Positions 1 through 6,841 are shown, counted from the first letter of the stretch. The stretch: DNA of 7,772 nt from Limnohabitans sp. (GCA_021731425.1 JAKFXJ010000275.1:1-7772); one strand, 5' to 3'. Notes: a model not told the origin generated them from the letters alone. A program made the numbers and translations.

Positions 1-207
1 GCTGGCAAAGTGGCGGTACAGGGCGGCTTCGCTCACACCGATTTTGGCGGCCAGGCCGGCCGTGGTCACACGTTCGGCGCCGGGCTGCTCCAGCATGGCG
101 GCCAGGGTTTGCAAAATTTGCAAACGGCGCTCGCCCGGTTTGGGGCGCTTGCGCGTGGGGGCCGACGCCTCGTCGGCCGTGGGCTCGTGTGGTTCTTGGT
201 CTGGCAT
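1..207 (-). CDS. slmA: Nucleoid occlusion factor SlmA, N-terminal part (cut by window edge)
   Basis: The first 69 codons of a TetR-fold DNA-binding protein; the rest lies beyond position 1. SlmA binds specific chromosomal sites and blocks FtsZ ring assembly over the nucleoid. After a charged, Pro-rich leader (residues 1-25), a helix with [19 protein letters not shown] leads into the helix-turn-helix [20 protein letters not shown] (about 47-66). This closely matches the E. coli SlmA segment as I remember it ([20 protein letters not shown]). The ATG at 207 is preceded by a good ribosome site, GGGAGAG, three bases upstream. The gene lies 49 bases downstream of argB on the same strand, so co-transcription is likely. 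The alternative is a generic TetR repressor, but the [10 protein letters not shown] block together with the argB neighbour favours SlmA. The ligand-binding half is not visible. Confidence 0.85.
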   Translation of the reverse strand, partial: MPDQEPHEPTADEASAPTRKRPKPGERRLQILQTLAAMLEQPGAERVTTAGLAAKIGVSEAALYRHFAS

Positions 208-256
208 GTCTCTCCCTTTTTTCTTCGAGCCGCCCAGCTTGGCGGTGGGTCGCGCC

Positions 257-1156
257 TCAGCGGCTCTTGATCATGGTGCCGAAGGCCTGCTCCGACAAGA
301 CTTCGAGCAGCATGGCGTGGGGCACGCGGCCGTCGATGATGTGCACGGCGTTCACGCCGCTCTTGGCCGCGTCCAGAGCGCCTGCAATTTTGGGGATCAT
401 GCCGCCGCTGATGGTGCCGTCGGCACACAGCTCGTCGATGCGGTTGGGTGTCAGCTCGGTCAGCAGCTGGCCTTCTTTGTCGAGCACGCCGCGAATGTTG
501 GTGAGCATGAGCAGTTTTTCAGCTTGCAGCACGGTGGCGAGCTTGGCCGCCACCACATCGGCGTTGATGTTGTAGCTCTCGTTGTGCTCGCCAAAACCGA
601 TGGGGCTGACCACCGGGATGAAGGCGTCGTCTTGCAGGCATTTGAGAATGGCCGGGTCGATGCTTTCGATCTCACCGACTTGGCCCACGTCGTGGACCTT
701 GCTCGGGTCTTGGCTGTCCACCAGGCGCAGTTTTTTGGCGCGGATCAGGCCCCCGTCACGGCCCGTCAGGCCCACGGCTTTGCCGCCTGCGCGGTTGATC
801 ATGCCCACGATGTCTTGTTGCACTTCGCCGCCCAGCACCCACTCGACCACTTCCATGGTTTCGGCATCGGTCACGCGCATGCCCTGGATGAATTCACCGG
901 TTTTGCCCAGTCGCTTCAAGGCCGTTTCGATTTGTGGACCACCGCCGTGCACCACCACCGGGTTCATGCCCACCAGTTTGAGCAACACCACGTCTTCTGC
1001 AAAGGCCTGCTGCAGGGCCGGGTCGGTCATGGCGTTGCCGCCGTATTTGATGACCAGGGTCTTGCCGTGAAACTTGCGGATGTAGGGCATGGCCTGGGCC
1101 AGGATCTGGGCTTGGTCGTGCGGCGCAACAGTGGGGGCGGCGGTGGATTCGGTCAT
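257..1156 (-). CDS. argB: Acetylglutamate kinase (ArgB)
   Basis: Cytoplasmic N-acetyl-L-glutamate kinase, second step of arginine (ornithine) synthesis: ATP phosphorylates the gamma-carboxyl of N-acetylglutamate. The 299-residue protein has the amino acid kinase fold. Visible motifs are KYGGNAM (37-43, phosphate-binding Lys37), [10 protein letters not shown] (67-76, Gly-rich substrate loop), [14 protein letters not shown] in the middle, [11 protein letters not shown] with the late catalytic Lys, and a C-terminal [14 protein letters not shown] block. Residues 1-30 form an extension ([17 protein letters not shown]) that the roughly 258-residue E. coli enzyme lacks. Arginine-inhibited hexameric enzymes such as that of Pseudomonas aeruginosa carry such an N-terminal helix, so feedback inhibition by arginine is likely (inference). 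The ATG at 1156 has only a weak GAAG ribosome site about 11 bases upstream. It follows rfbD after 89 bases and precedes slmA by 49. Confidence 0.97.
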   Translation of the reverse strand: MTESTAAPTVAPHDQAQILAQAMPYIRKFHGKTLVIKYGGNAMTDPALQQAFAEDVVLLKLVGMNPVVVHGGGPQIETALKRLGKTGEFIQGMRVTDAETMEVVEWVLGGEVQQDIVGMINRAGGKAVGLTGRDGGLIRAKKLRLVDSQDPSKVHDVGQVGEIESIDPAILKCLQDDAFIPVVSPIGFGEHNESYNINADVVAAKLATVLQAEKLLMLTNIRGVLDKEGQLLTELTPNRIDELCADGTISGGMIPKIAGALDAAKSGVNAVHIIDGRVPHAMLLEVLSEQAFGTMIKSR

Positions 1157-1183
1157 GGCGAAAAAGCTTCAACAAATGGACAG

Positions 1184-1189
1184 ATGATA
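1184..1189 (-). promoter_or_regulatory. Possible -10 element for argB
   Basis: Read on the minus strand, TATCAT (5 of 6 matches to TATAAT) lies 27 bases upstream of the argB ATG, in the rfbD-argB gap. It would start transcription about 20 bases before argB. No convincing -35 hexamer is seen 16-18 bases further upstream (GTGTTT or TGTGTT). It is therefore a weak or activator-dependent candidate, and argB may also be read through from rfbBD. Confidence 0.25.
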
Positions 1190-1216
1190 AGAACCGGGCG
1201 ATGGCAAACACACCCA

Positions 1217-1235
1217 TGCGGACAATTGTGCCGCA
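1217..1235. repeat. Palindrome in the rfbD-argB gap: operator or weak terminator
   Basis: The sequence TGCGGACAATTGTGCCGCA consists of a perfect 8-base palindrome (ACAATTGT) flanked by TGCGG and CCGCA arms, with one extra G on the right side. It lies 10 bases downstream of the rfbD stop and 60 bases upstream of argB. As RNA from the minus strand it can fold as a short stem with an AAUU loop and one bulge. It is followed by UGGGUGUGUUUG and not by a clean U tract, so it is a poor intrinsic terminator. Its two-fold symmetry equally fits an operator. The choice between these roles is not settled by sequence alone. Confidence 0.4.
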
Positions 1236-1245
1236 AGCGCACGGG

Positions 1246-2139
1246 TCATCCGAGGATCTCGGCCAGCATGCGGTTGACGCCCTGCTGCCAAGGCGGCAGC
1301 ACGAGGCCAAAGGCCTCTTGCAGCTTGTGTGTGGCCAGGCGCGAGTTGAGCGGGCGCTGCGCGGGTGTGGGGAAGGCCGAGGTGGGCACAGCGGCGATCT
1401 CGCCCACCTTGAGGGCCAATCCGGGCTGGGTGAGCCGGGCCTGCGCGATCACATGGCTGGCGTAGCCGTGCCAAGTGGTCTGGCCCGCGGCCACCAAGTG
1501 GTAGAGGCCGCCGAGCGCGGGCTGCAACAAAGTGGCGCGGATGGCGTGCGCCGTGACGTCGGCGATCAGGTCGGCCCCGGTGGGTGCGCCGTGCTGGTCG
1601 TCAATGACGGTGAGGCGTTCGCGCTCGGCGGCCAGGCGCAGCATGGTTTTGGCAAAGTTGCCACCCCGCGCGGCATAAACCCAGCTGGTGCGAAAAATCA
1701 GGTGCGCACAGCCGCTGGCCACGATGGCCTGCTCGCCTTCGAGTTTGGTCTGTCCGTACACACTCAGCGGCCCGGTGGCGCTGCCCTCTTGCCACGGGCT
1801 TTGGCCCTGGCCGTTGAACACGTAGTCGGTGGAGTAATGCACCAGCAAAGCCCCGATTTGTGCCGCCGCCTGCGCCAGCGCGGCAGGTGCGGCGGCATTG
1901 AGGCAACGGGCCAGTTCGGGCTCGCTTTCGGCTTTGTCCACGGCGGTGTGCGCGGCGGCGTTCACGATGACATCAGGTTGAAAGGCCAACACCGTTTGCG
2001 CCAAGCGCTCGGGCTGGCTCAGGTCACCACAAAAGTCGGTGCTGTGCCGGTCCAGCGCCAACACCTCGCCCAAGGGCGCCAAGCTGCGCTGCAGCTCCCA
2101 GCCGACCTGGCCGTTTTTGCCCAAAAGGAGAATTTTCAT
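1246..2139 (-). CDS. rfbD: dTDP-4-dehydrorhamnose reductase (RmlD)
   Basis: Last step of dTDP-L-rhamnose synthesis: NAD(P)H-dependent reduction of dTDP-4-keto-L-rhamnose in the cytoplasm, feeding O-antigen or other rhamnose polysaccharides. It is a 297-residue extended short-chain dehydrogenase. The N-terminal nucleotide loop [11 protein letters not shown] (7-17) is typical of RmlD, followed by [15 protein letters not shown] (58-72), the STDYVFNG block (103-110, Thr104) and the catalytic pair Tyr128/Lys132 in [10 protein letters not shown]. The frame is open further upstream to 2223, but those 28 residues lie inside rfbB and match nothing in the family. The ATG at 2139 gives the canonical MKILLLG start and overlaps the rfbB stop as ATGA. 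No Shine-Dalgarno sequence is visible there, so translation probably depends on re-initiation after rfbB. Confidence 0.96.
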   Translation of the reverse strand: MKILLLGKNGQVGWELQRSLAPLGEVLALDRHSTDFCGDLSQPERLAQTVLAFQPDVIVNAAAHTAVDKAESEPELARCLNAAAPAALAQAAAQIGALLVHYSTDYVFNGQGQSPWQEGSATGPLSVYGQTKLEGEQAIVASGCAHLIFRTSWVYAARGGNFAKTMLRLAAERERLTVIDDQHGAPTGADLIADVTAHAIRATLLQPALGGLYHLVAAGQTTWHGYASHVIAQARLTQPGLALKVGEIAAVPTSAFPTPAQRPLNSRLATHKLQEAFGLVLPPWQQGVNRMLAEILG

Positions 2140-3200
2140 GAGGCGTTGTATTGCTTGCTGACCCACTCGCGGTACGCGCCACTTTGCACATGCTGCACCC
2201 ACTCGGGGTTGGCCAGGTACCACTCGACGGTTTTGCGGATACCGGTCTCAAACGTTTCGGCGGGCTTCCAGCCCAGCTCGGCTTCGAGTTTGCGGGCGTC
2301 GATGGCGTAGCGGCGGTCGTGGCCGGGGCGGTCGGTCACGTAGGTGATCTGGCTGGCATAAGTGCCGCCATCGGCTTTGGGGCGCATCTCGTCAAGCAAC
2401 TTGCAAATGGTTTGCACGATCTCGATGTTGGGCTTTTCGTTCCAGCCGCCCACGTTGTAGACCTCGCCCAAGCGCCCGGCTTCGAGCACACGGCGGATCG
2501 CACTGCAGTGGTCTTTGACGTAGAGCCAATCGCGGATTTGCATGCCGTCGCCATACACCGGCAAAGGCTTGCCCGCCAAGGCGTTGACGATCATGAGCGG
2601 GATGAGTTTTTCGGGGAAGTGGTAGGGCCCGTAGTTGTTGCTGCAGTTGGTGGTGAGCACCGGCAAGCCATAGGTGTGGTGCCAGGCGCGGACCAGGTGG
2701 TCACTGGCGGCCTTGCTTGCGCTGTAGGGGCTGTTGGGCTCGTAGCGATGCGTTTCGGTGAAAGCCGCATCGCCCTTGGCCAAAGAGCCGTAGACCTCGT
2801 CGGTGGACACATGCAAAAACCGGAAGGCCGATTTTTCAGTCGCGGGCAAGTCGCCCCAAAAGCCCCGCACCGCTTCGAGCAGGTTGAAGGTGCCCACAAT
2901 GTTGGTCTGGATGAACTCGCCCGGGCCATGGATGGAGCGGTCCACATGGCTTTCGGCCGCGAAGTTGACCACGGCACGGGGGCGGTGCTCAGCCAGCAGG
3001 CGGCTGACCAAGGCGCTGTCGCCGATGTCGCCTTGCACCAGTTGATGGCGTGCATCGCCTTGCAGGCTGGCCAAGGTTTCGGGGTTGCCCGCGTAGGTCA
3101 GTTTGTCGAGATTGACGACTGGCTCATCACTGGCAGCCAGCCAGTCCAGCACGAAGTTGGCGCCAATAAAACCTGCGCCGCCGGTCACCAAAATGGTCAT
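2136..3200 (-). CDS. rfbB: dTDP-glucose 4,6-dehydratase (RmlB)
   Basis: Converts dTDP-D-glucose to dTDP-4-keto-6-deoxy-D-glucose using tightly bound NAD+, the second step of the dTDP-L-rhamnose pathway. The 354-residue length is typical. The NAD-binding loop TGGAGFIG spans 6-13. The active-site triplet Thr133-Asp134-Glu135 sits in HVSTDEVYG, and the Tyr159/Lys163 pair is in PYSASKAA. The family signature [17 protein letters not shown] and a late [12 protein letters not shown] block are also present. The ATG at 3200 starts directly at the first beta strand (MTILVTGG) but has no clear ribosome site. It is the first gene of the leftward block and overlaps rfbD by 4 bases. A phasin gene diverges from it 115 bases away, so rfbA and rfbC are not the upstream neighbours as in many rml clusters. 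Confidence 0.97.
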   Translation of the reverse strand: MTILVTGGAGFIGANFVLDWLAASDEPVVNLDKLTYAGNPETLASLQGDARHQLVQGDIGDSALVSRLLAEHRPRAVVNFAAESHVDRSIHGPGEFIQTNIVGTFNLLEAVRGFWGDLPATEKSAFRFLHVSTDEVYGSLAKGDAAFTETHRYEPNSPYSASKAASDHLVRAWHHTYGLPVLTTNCSNNYGPYHFPEKLIPLMIVNALAGKPLPVYGDGMQIRDWLYVKDHCSAIRRVLEAGRLGEVYNVGGWNEKPNIEIVQTICKLLDEMRPKADGGTYASQITYVTDRPGHDRRYAIDARKLEAELGWKPAETFETGIRKTVEWYLANPEWVQHVQSGAYREWVSKQYNAS

Positions 3201-3315
3201 GAGATGTGAAAAAGTCTGGGCGCAACGGGCGCTGCACCACCTGTGCTGGATTTTAGAAGCTTTCGTCTTGCATCGGGCTCAGGTTAAAGTGGCGGCAACA
3301 TTCAGGAAATGACCC
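3201..3315. promoter_or_regulatory. Divergent control region, rfbB (left) and phasin (right)
   Basis: This 115-base gap must hold promoters for both directions. On the minus strand TAAAAT (3255-3250; 5 of 6 matches to the -10 consensus) lies about 50 bases before rfbB, but no good -35 is seen. On the plus strand TAAAGT (3285-3290) lies 18 bases after a weak TTTCGT (3261-3266). The two candidate -10 elements sit about 30 bases apart, so polymerase sites or a bound regulator could overlap. The phasin has a clear ribosome site, AGGAAA at 3304-3309, six bases before its ATG; rfbB has none. The individual hexamers are weak calls. Confidence 0.4.
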
Positions 3316-3837
3316 ATGGCCACATCCAAGTCCACACCCCAAAAAGCCACCCCCGCGCAGCCCACCGACGAGGCCTTTGCGCCACCCGCACACCAAGTGT
3401 GGCTGGCGGGCCTCGGGGCCATGGCCAAAGCGCAAGAGCAAGGCAGCAAAGCCATCGAAACCCTGCTCAGTGATGGTCTGGCCTTTCAACGCAAAAGCCA
3501 GGCCGAAGCCCAGCAGCGCCTGCAAGAAGCAACAGAGCGTCTGAGCCATTTGGCCAGCGACTTTGGGCAGAGCGCTTCCGGGCGTGTGGACAAACTCGAG
3601 CACCTGTTTGAAGACCGCGTGGCCAAAGCCCTGCACCGGCTGGGCATGCCGTCTTTGCTGGACATCCAGATGCTGAGCGAGCGTGTGGCGCAGCTGGAGT
3701 CGCAAGTGCAGGCACTGCAAGGCCCAACCAGCAAGGCTTCACCAGCGGCCAAGAAACCTGCTGCCCAAAAACAAGCAGCCAAAGCGAGCAGACCGGTTGC
3801 AAAACCTGCGGCTGAATCGCGCAAAAAAACTGCCTGA
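3316..3837 (+). CDS. Phasin family protein, PhaI/PhaF type (PHA granule-associated)
   Basis: A 173-residue protein of the polyhydroxyalkanoate granule-associated family, which coats storage granules and influences their size, number and segregation. After a polar Thr/Pro leader (1-24) comes the hallmark VWLAGLGAMAKAQEQG (28-43), then a long amphipathic helix rich in Gln, Glu and Arg (about 45-108). RLGMPSLLDIQMLSERV (108-124) is followed by a short leucine-heptad segment LESQVQAL, the conserved end of the phasin domain and a likely oligomerisation coil. Residues 138-173 are a low-complexity Lys/Ala/Pro tail resembling histone H1 tails, as in PhaF, which binds DNA. No signal peptide or membrane segment is seen. 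The ATG at 3316 has the ribosome site AGGAAA. A PhaD-like regulator follows after 33 bases. Family assignment is firm; whether to call it phaI or phaF is not. Confidence 0.88.
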   Translation: MATSKSTPQKATPAQPTDEAFAPPAHQVWLAGLGAMAKAQEQGSKAIETLLSDGLAFQRKSQAEAQQRLQEATERLSHLASDFGQSASGRVDKLEHLFEDRVAKALHRLGMPSLLDIQMLSERVAQLESQVQALQGPTSKASPAAKKPAAQKQAAKASRPVAKPAAESRKKTA

Positions 3838-3870
3838 TGACTGCTTGAAGCCCGCCACCGCAGACTGCAC

Positions 3871-4539
3871 ATGGCCAAAAAAGCCCCCCGCCGTACCGCC
3901 GAGCGCATAGCGCAGGTGACGCTGGATCTGTTCAACCGTTTTGGCGAGCCCAATGTCTCGACCACGCTGATTTCGGCCGAGTTGGGCATCAGCCCGGGCA
4001 ATCTGTACTACCACTACCCGTCCAAGGACGCCTTGGTCAACCAACTGTTTGACCAGTACGAAGCGGCCATGTTGTCCTTGCTCGATGCGGCACCCGATGT
4101 GCGGGATGTGGAAGACACCTGGTTTTTCCTGCACTCGCTGTTTGAGCAGGTGTGGAACCACCGCTTTTTGTACCGCGACCTGAACAACCTGTTGTCGGGC
4201 AACCGCCACCTGGAGACGCACTTCCACGCGGTGCTCGAGCGCAAGACCTTGGCCTTTCGGCAGATGCTGGAATCCTTAGGCGCAGTGGGCCTGATGCGCA
4301 TCGATGCCGACCACATCGAGACCCTGTCGGCGAGCCTGTCGGTGATGGTGACCTATTGGCTCAGTTACGAATATGTGCGCAACCCGCGACAGGCCATGGA
4401 GCCAGCCAGTGCCGGACTGGCTTTGACGCGGGGGGCGCAGCATGTGCTGGCGCTGCTGACACCCTACATGGCCGACCCGCAGGTGCAACAGCACCTGCAG
4501 GCCTTGACCGCCGCCTACAGCGCTCCCGGCGCGGCTTAA
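3871..4539 (+). CDS. TetR family transcriptional regulator, PhaD-like
   Basis: A 222-residue TetR-type regulator. The DNA-binding domain spans about 8-58: ALFN-type helix TLDLFNRFGEPNVSTT, then helix-turn-helix ISAELGISPGNLYYHYPSKDALV (34-56). GEPNVxTTxI and ELGISPGNLYYH match, from memory, Pseudomonas PhaD, the regulator encoded beside the phasin genes phaI and phaF. The C-terminal half (about 75-205) is a helical ligand-binding domain with WFFLHSLFEQVWNHRFLYRDLNNLL, again PhaD-like. The gene follows the phasin by 33 bases with an in-frame stop at 3838-3840, and the ATG at 3871 is the first possible ATG. No good ribosome site is seen (GAAG lies over 20 bases upstream), so expression may be low or coupled to the phasin. 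Control of the neighbouring phasin is inferred from synteny. It ends 27 bases from the convergent coaX. Confidence 0.87.
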   Translation: MAKKAPRRTAERIAQVTLDLFNRFGEPNVSTTLISAELGISPGNLYYHYPSKDALVNQLFDQYEAAMLSLLDAAPDVRDVEDTWFFLHSLFEQVWNHRFLYRDLNNLLSGNRHLETHFHAVLERKTLAFRQMLESLGAVGLMRIDADHIETLSASLSVMVTYWLSYEYVRNPRQAMEPASAGLALTRGAQHVLALLTPYMADPQVQQHLQALTAAYSAPGAA

Positions 4540-4566
4540 GCCCCTGGAAAGGGCCAGAAAAAAGGT
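4540..4566. other. Short convergent gap between the TetR gene and coaX
   Basis: Only 27 bases separate the two stop codons. They contain overlapping short inverted repeats (GCCC...GGGC at 4540-4554 and CTGG...CCAG at 4544-4557) and an A6 run at 4558-4563. In the plus direction the hairpin is followed by A residues. In the minus direction the T run precedes the hairpin. Neither arrangement is a canonical intrinsic terminator, so the two transcripts may overlap or end by Rho. Confidence 0.4.
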
Positions 4567-5331
4567 TCAGGCAAAGCGCTGGGCCGCCAGCGCCAGCAAG
4601 CCATCAAAAATCAGGTTGTCCACCAACTCGAAACGCACCGACATGCTCGGGGCCATTTTCCAGCCCGCACCACCGGTCATGATGCAAATGGGCTCTTGGC
4701 CGGTGTGCTCGCGCAGGTGCTGCACCATGCGCTCGCAGGCCCCGGCAATGGCATAGGTGCCGCCGCTGGTCAGGGCGTCGCTGGTGTTGGTCGGAAAGGG
4801 CCTGACATCGCCCGTGGGCACATGCAAACCGGCAGTGCCCGACTCGAGCGCTCGCAGCATGATGCCGTGGCCGGGCAGGATCAGACCACCCAGAAAACGG
4901 CCCTGCGCGTCGATTGCTTCCACTGTCACGGCCGTGCCGACCATGACCACCACCAAGGGACGCGACTGGCCTGTGGCCAGCATGCGGTGACGCGCCCCGA
5001 TCATGGCCACCCAGCGGTCCGACCCCAAGCGCGATGGGTGGTCATAGCCGTTGGTCAGCCCTGCCTCTTGTGCACTGGGCACCACCCATTGGGGCGTGAA
5101 GTCCCACAGATCCATTTGCTCTTGCACGCGGCGCTTGATGGCGTCGCCAGCCACCACACATCCCAGCATCTGGTCGGGCTTGGTCAAGGTGGACCAAGGG
5201 CCTTCCGACAGGCGATCGATGTTTTCGAGGAACTCTGCACCTTGTGCAAGCAATTGGCCTTTGGGGCTCGGGTGGTCGTACAGCGCCCATTTCAGGCGCG
5301 TGTTGCCCACATCGATGGCTAAAAATGTCAT
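4567..5331 (-). CDS. coaX: Type III pantothenate kinase (CoaX)
   Basis: Phosphorylates pantothenate with ATP, the first step of coenzyme A synthesis; the type III enzyme is insensitive to CoA feedback. It is 254 residues, normal for the family. The ASKHA-fold phosphate loop [15 protein letters not shown] is at 5-19 (Asp7). The pantothenate-site block [20 protein letters not shown] (94-113) carries the likely catalytic base Asp105. A second phosphate motif [11 protein letters not shown] is at 131-141, with GGLILPG after it and a late MTGGAG. The ATG at 5331 places the beta strand MTFLAIDVG at the start, as expected. A GTG at 5358 would add nine non-family residues and has no better ribosome site. 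Upstream of the ATG there is only CGGCGG touching it. It lies 80 bases downstream of the bactofilin on the same strand, probably the last gene of that operon. Confidence 0.95.
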   Translation of the reverse strand: MTFLAIDVGNTRLKWALYDHPSPKGQLLAQGAEFLENIDRLSEGPWSTLTKPDQMLGCVVAGDAIKRRVQEQMDLWDFTPQWVVPSAQEAGLTNGYDHPSRLGSDRWVAMIGARHRMLATGQSRPLVVVMVGTAVTVEAIDAQGRFLGGLILPGHGIMLRALESGTAGLHVPTGDVRPFPTNTSDALTSGGTYAIAGACERMVQHLREHTGQEPICIMTGGAGWKMAPSMSVRFELVDNLIFDGLLALAAQRFA

Positions 5332-5337
5332 CCGCCG

Positions 5338-5343
5338 ATGATA
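5338..5343 (-). promoter_or_regulatory. Possible -10 element just upstream of coaX
   Basis: Read on the minus strand, TATCAT (5 of 6 matches to TATAAT) ends seven bases before the coaX ATG. If used, transcription would begin at or within a base or two of the start codon, giving a nearly leaderless message. No recognisable -35 lies 15-18 bases upstream (CCGTTT at best), so this is a weak candidate; read-through from the bactofilin gene is the simpler explanation for coaX expression. Confidence 0.2.
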
Positions 5344-5382
5344 ATGAATTTCAGTCACCGAAACGGCCGGGCCACGCGTCTG

Positions 5383-5418
5383 TGAACTCAGCCGAAGATT
5401 CAGCGCTGAACTCAGCCG
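5383..5418. repeat. 12-base direct repeat flanking a 12-base palindrome, bactofilin-coaX junction
   Basis: TGAACTCAGCCG occurs at 5383-5394 and again at 5407-5418, 24 bases apart. Between and partly overlapping them lies the perfect palindrome TTCAGCGCTGAA (5399-5410). The second copy overlaps the bactofilin stop codon (5412-5414), so the other copy sits just past the gene end. The minus-strand RNA could form a small stem here, with no following U run. It may be a duplication remnant or an mRNA-processing structure; nothing identifies a function. Confidence 0.6.
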
Positions 5419-5867
5419 CTCAGGCCAGCGTTTTGTGCCTTGCGGATGGCGTCTTGTGCATCCCGGTCCGAGCGCGTAGGGGTGTCCGTGCCATCCACTT
5501 GCAAAAGCAAGCCCAAAAGCTTGGCCCCATGTTCAACGGCCATGGAGGCGTACTTGATGTCCCCCTGGACCAGCGCACTGGCCATCAGCTCCACCCGCTC
5601 ATAAGCATGGATGTTGCCCGCCACTTTGCCCGCCACAATGATGCGGCTCGCCAAGACATCGCCTTGAACCTCGCCGTTGGGCCCGATCACCACGGAAATG
5701 GCCTGGTCTCTGGGCGCTTCGATGTTGCCCACCACCTTGCCATCGATGCGCACGCTTTCCTGCAAACGCAGGCAGCCATGGATTTCAGCGTGGCGACCAA
5801 TCAGGGTGTCGAACTTTTCCTGACTCATCACCAAAGGCGTGTGGGTGCTTTTCTTTTTGCCAAACAT
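5412..5867 (-). CDS. Bactofilin (polymer-forming cytoskeletal protein)
   Basis: A 151-residue bactofilin, a cytoskeletal protein that polymerises without nucleotide and lies under the inner membrane. It has the characteristic MFGKKK start followed by a short flexible segment (7-20). A right-handed beta-helix core follows at about 22-122, with recurrent short turns such as [46 protein letters not shown] and [17 protein letters not shown]. The tail (125-151) is polar and disordered. The frame is open to an ATG at 5915 that overlaps the peptidase gene. The ATG at 5867 is preferred because AAGGAG sits six bases upstream and gives the family-typical start. The gene lies 32 bases downstream of a membrane M23 endopeptidase. 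In several bacteria such pairs act together, the bactofilin scaffold localising the wall hydrolase, so a role in cell shape or localised wall growth is inferred. Confidence 0.93.
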   Translation of the reverse strand: MFGKKKSTHTPLVMSQEKFDTLIGRHAEIHGCLRLQESVRIDGKVVGNIEAPRDQAISVVIGPNGEVQGDVLASRIIVAGKVAGNIHAYERVELMASALVQGDIKYASMAVEHGAKLLGLLLQVDGTDTPTRSDRDAQDAIRKAQNAGLSG

Positions 5868-5899
5868 GCGCGTCTCCTTGTTGTCCAGTTCAGAGGGGG

Positions 5900-6841
5900 T
5901 CAGGATTGCGCCCATGCGGCCAGCGCTTTGGCTGGGTGCATGGCACGTCCTTTGAATATCACTTCGTAATGTAAATGAGGTCCGGTAGAACGCCCAGTGT
6001 TGCCCAAGGTGCCCACCACATCATGGCGCTGGAGCACATCTTGGGGCTTGACCTGAATGGTTTTGAGATGGGCGTAGCGTGTGACAAAGCCGTCCGCATG
6101 GGCCACCTCCACCATATTGCCATAGGCACCCGCATATTCTGCACTCAGCACCACCCCGTCCGCTGTGGCCAGAACAGGTGTGCCGATGGGCGCCACAAAA
6201 TCAATGCCCTCGTGCATGCTGGGCAAGTGGGTGAGCGGGTCGGCACGCACCCCAAAAGTGCTGCTCAGCAGAAAGTCACCCGAAAGCGGCAGCACGGTCG
6301 GCACGCGATCCAAGCGCCCCAGATCGCTTTGCCAGCGCTCCTGCATCTCGGCCAAGGCCTTGTCGTAGTGGACGACTTTCTCCAGCGACTGGTCGATTTG
6401 GTGGTTCAGTTTCCGAGACGAGAAGCCCCAAGTGGTCAACAAATTCATGGGGCCACCCTTACCGGCCACCGTCTCGCGCCCAGAGGGGCCTGTAAAAGGC
6501 AGCAGTTTCTCGATGCCCAAACGCCCCAGAACCTTGTCTTTGATGGCCTCGATTTCGTGCAGACGCTCGGACACACCACTGAGGTGCTGGTTCAGAACTT
6601 CCAGTTTCTCCCGGTAAATGGCCTCGACTCTTTGCTGTTCGCTTTGGCTGGTCACGCCGCCCATGCGGTGGGCCAATTCGGGCACATATTCAACCGCCAC
6701 CCTCAAACCGATCAAGTGGAACAAAAAACCCAGAAGCACCAGAAAACTCGACACGGCGGCCAAGGCGGTCAACACGGTACGGGTGGTGATGGAAAAAGTG
6801 ACCACCCTGTCCGCTGGACCTGCTACCCAAATCAATTGCAT
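5900..6841 (-). CDS. Membrane-anchored M23 family (LytM) metallopeptidase
   Basis: A 313-residue zinc endopeptidase expected to cut peptidoglycan cross-bridges in the periplasm. A short N-terminal segment (1-20, probably cytoplasmic) precedes one membrane helix (about 22-46, VLTALAAVSSFLVLLGFLF). A coiled-coil stalk follows (about 65-110 and 143-180, rich in Glu, Gln, Leu). The C-terminal LytM domain (about 190-305) retains all expected ligands: His210 and Asp214 in MHEGIDF, His258 in RYAHL, and His289/His291 in GPHLHYEV. It should therefore be active. The ATG at 6841 has GGAG six bases upstream. Gene order peptidase then bactofilin, with the same topology, resembles the LmdC-bactofilin pairs of stalked alphaproteobacteria and the Csd-CcmA system of Helicobacter (recalled, not searched). 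A near-consensus promoter lies about 40-70 bases upstream. Confidence 0.93.
   Translation of the reverse strand: MQLIWVAGPADRVVTFSITTRTVLTALAAVSSFLVLLGFLFHLIGLRVAVEYVPELAHRMGGVTSQSEQQRVEAIYREKLEVLNQHLSGVSERLHEIEAIKDKVLGRLGIEKLLPFTGPSGRETVAGKGGPMNLLTTWGFSSRKLNHQIDQSLEKVVHYDKALAEMQERWQSDLGRLDRVPTVLPLSGDFLLSSTFGVRADPLTHLPSMHEGIDFVAPIGTPVLATADGVVLSAEYAGAYGNMVEVAHADGFVTRYAHLKTIQVKPQDVLQRHDVVGTLGNTGRSTGPHLHYEVIFKGRAMHPAKALAAWAQS

Noticed and set aside
44..1465. Very long plus-strand open frame (473 codons) opposite argB and rfbD
   Set aside because: It is antisense to two well-identified genes, its composition (His, Gln, Ala-rich) is that of a high-GC shadow frame, and no family motif is visible.
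2140..2223. Upstream extension of rfbD by 28 codons
   Set aside because: The added residues lie within rfbB in another frame and do not resemble RmlD; the ATGA overlap start gives the canonical N-terminus.
2151..3209. 352-codon plus-strand open frame opposite rfbB
   Set aside because: It mirrors rfbB almost exactly; third-position GC of rfbB removes stops on the opposite strand. No domain or ribosome site supports it.
4540..4563. Bidirectional terminator between the TetR gene and coaX
   Set aside because: The A/T run is on the wrong side of the hairpin for both transcripts, so it does not fit an intrinsic terminator.
5868..5915. Upstream start for the bactofilin at 5915
   Set aside because: It would overlap the peptidase gene and add 16 residues before the typical MFGKKK start, which has its own strong AAGGAG site.
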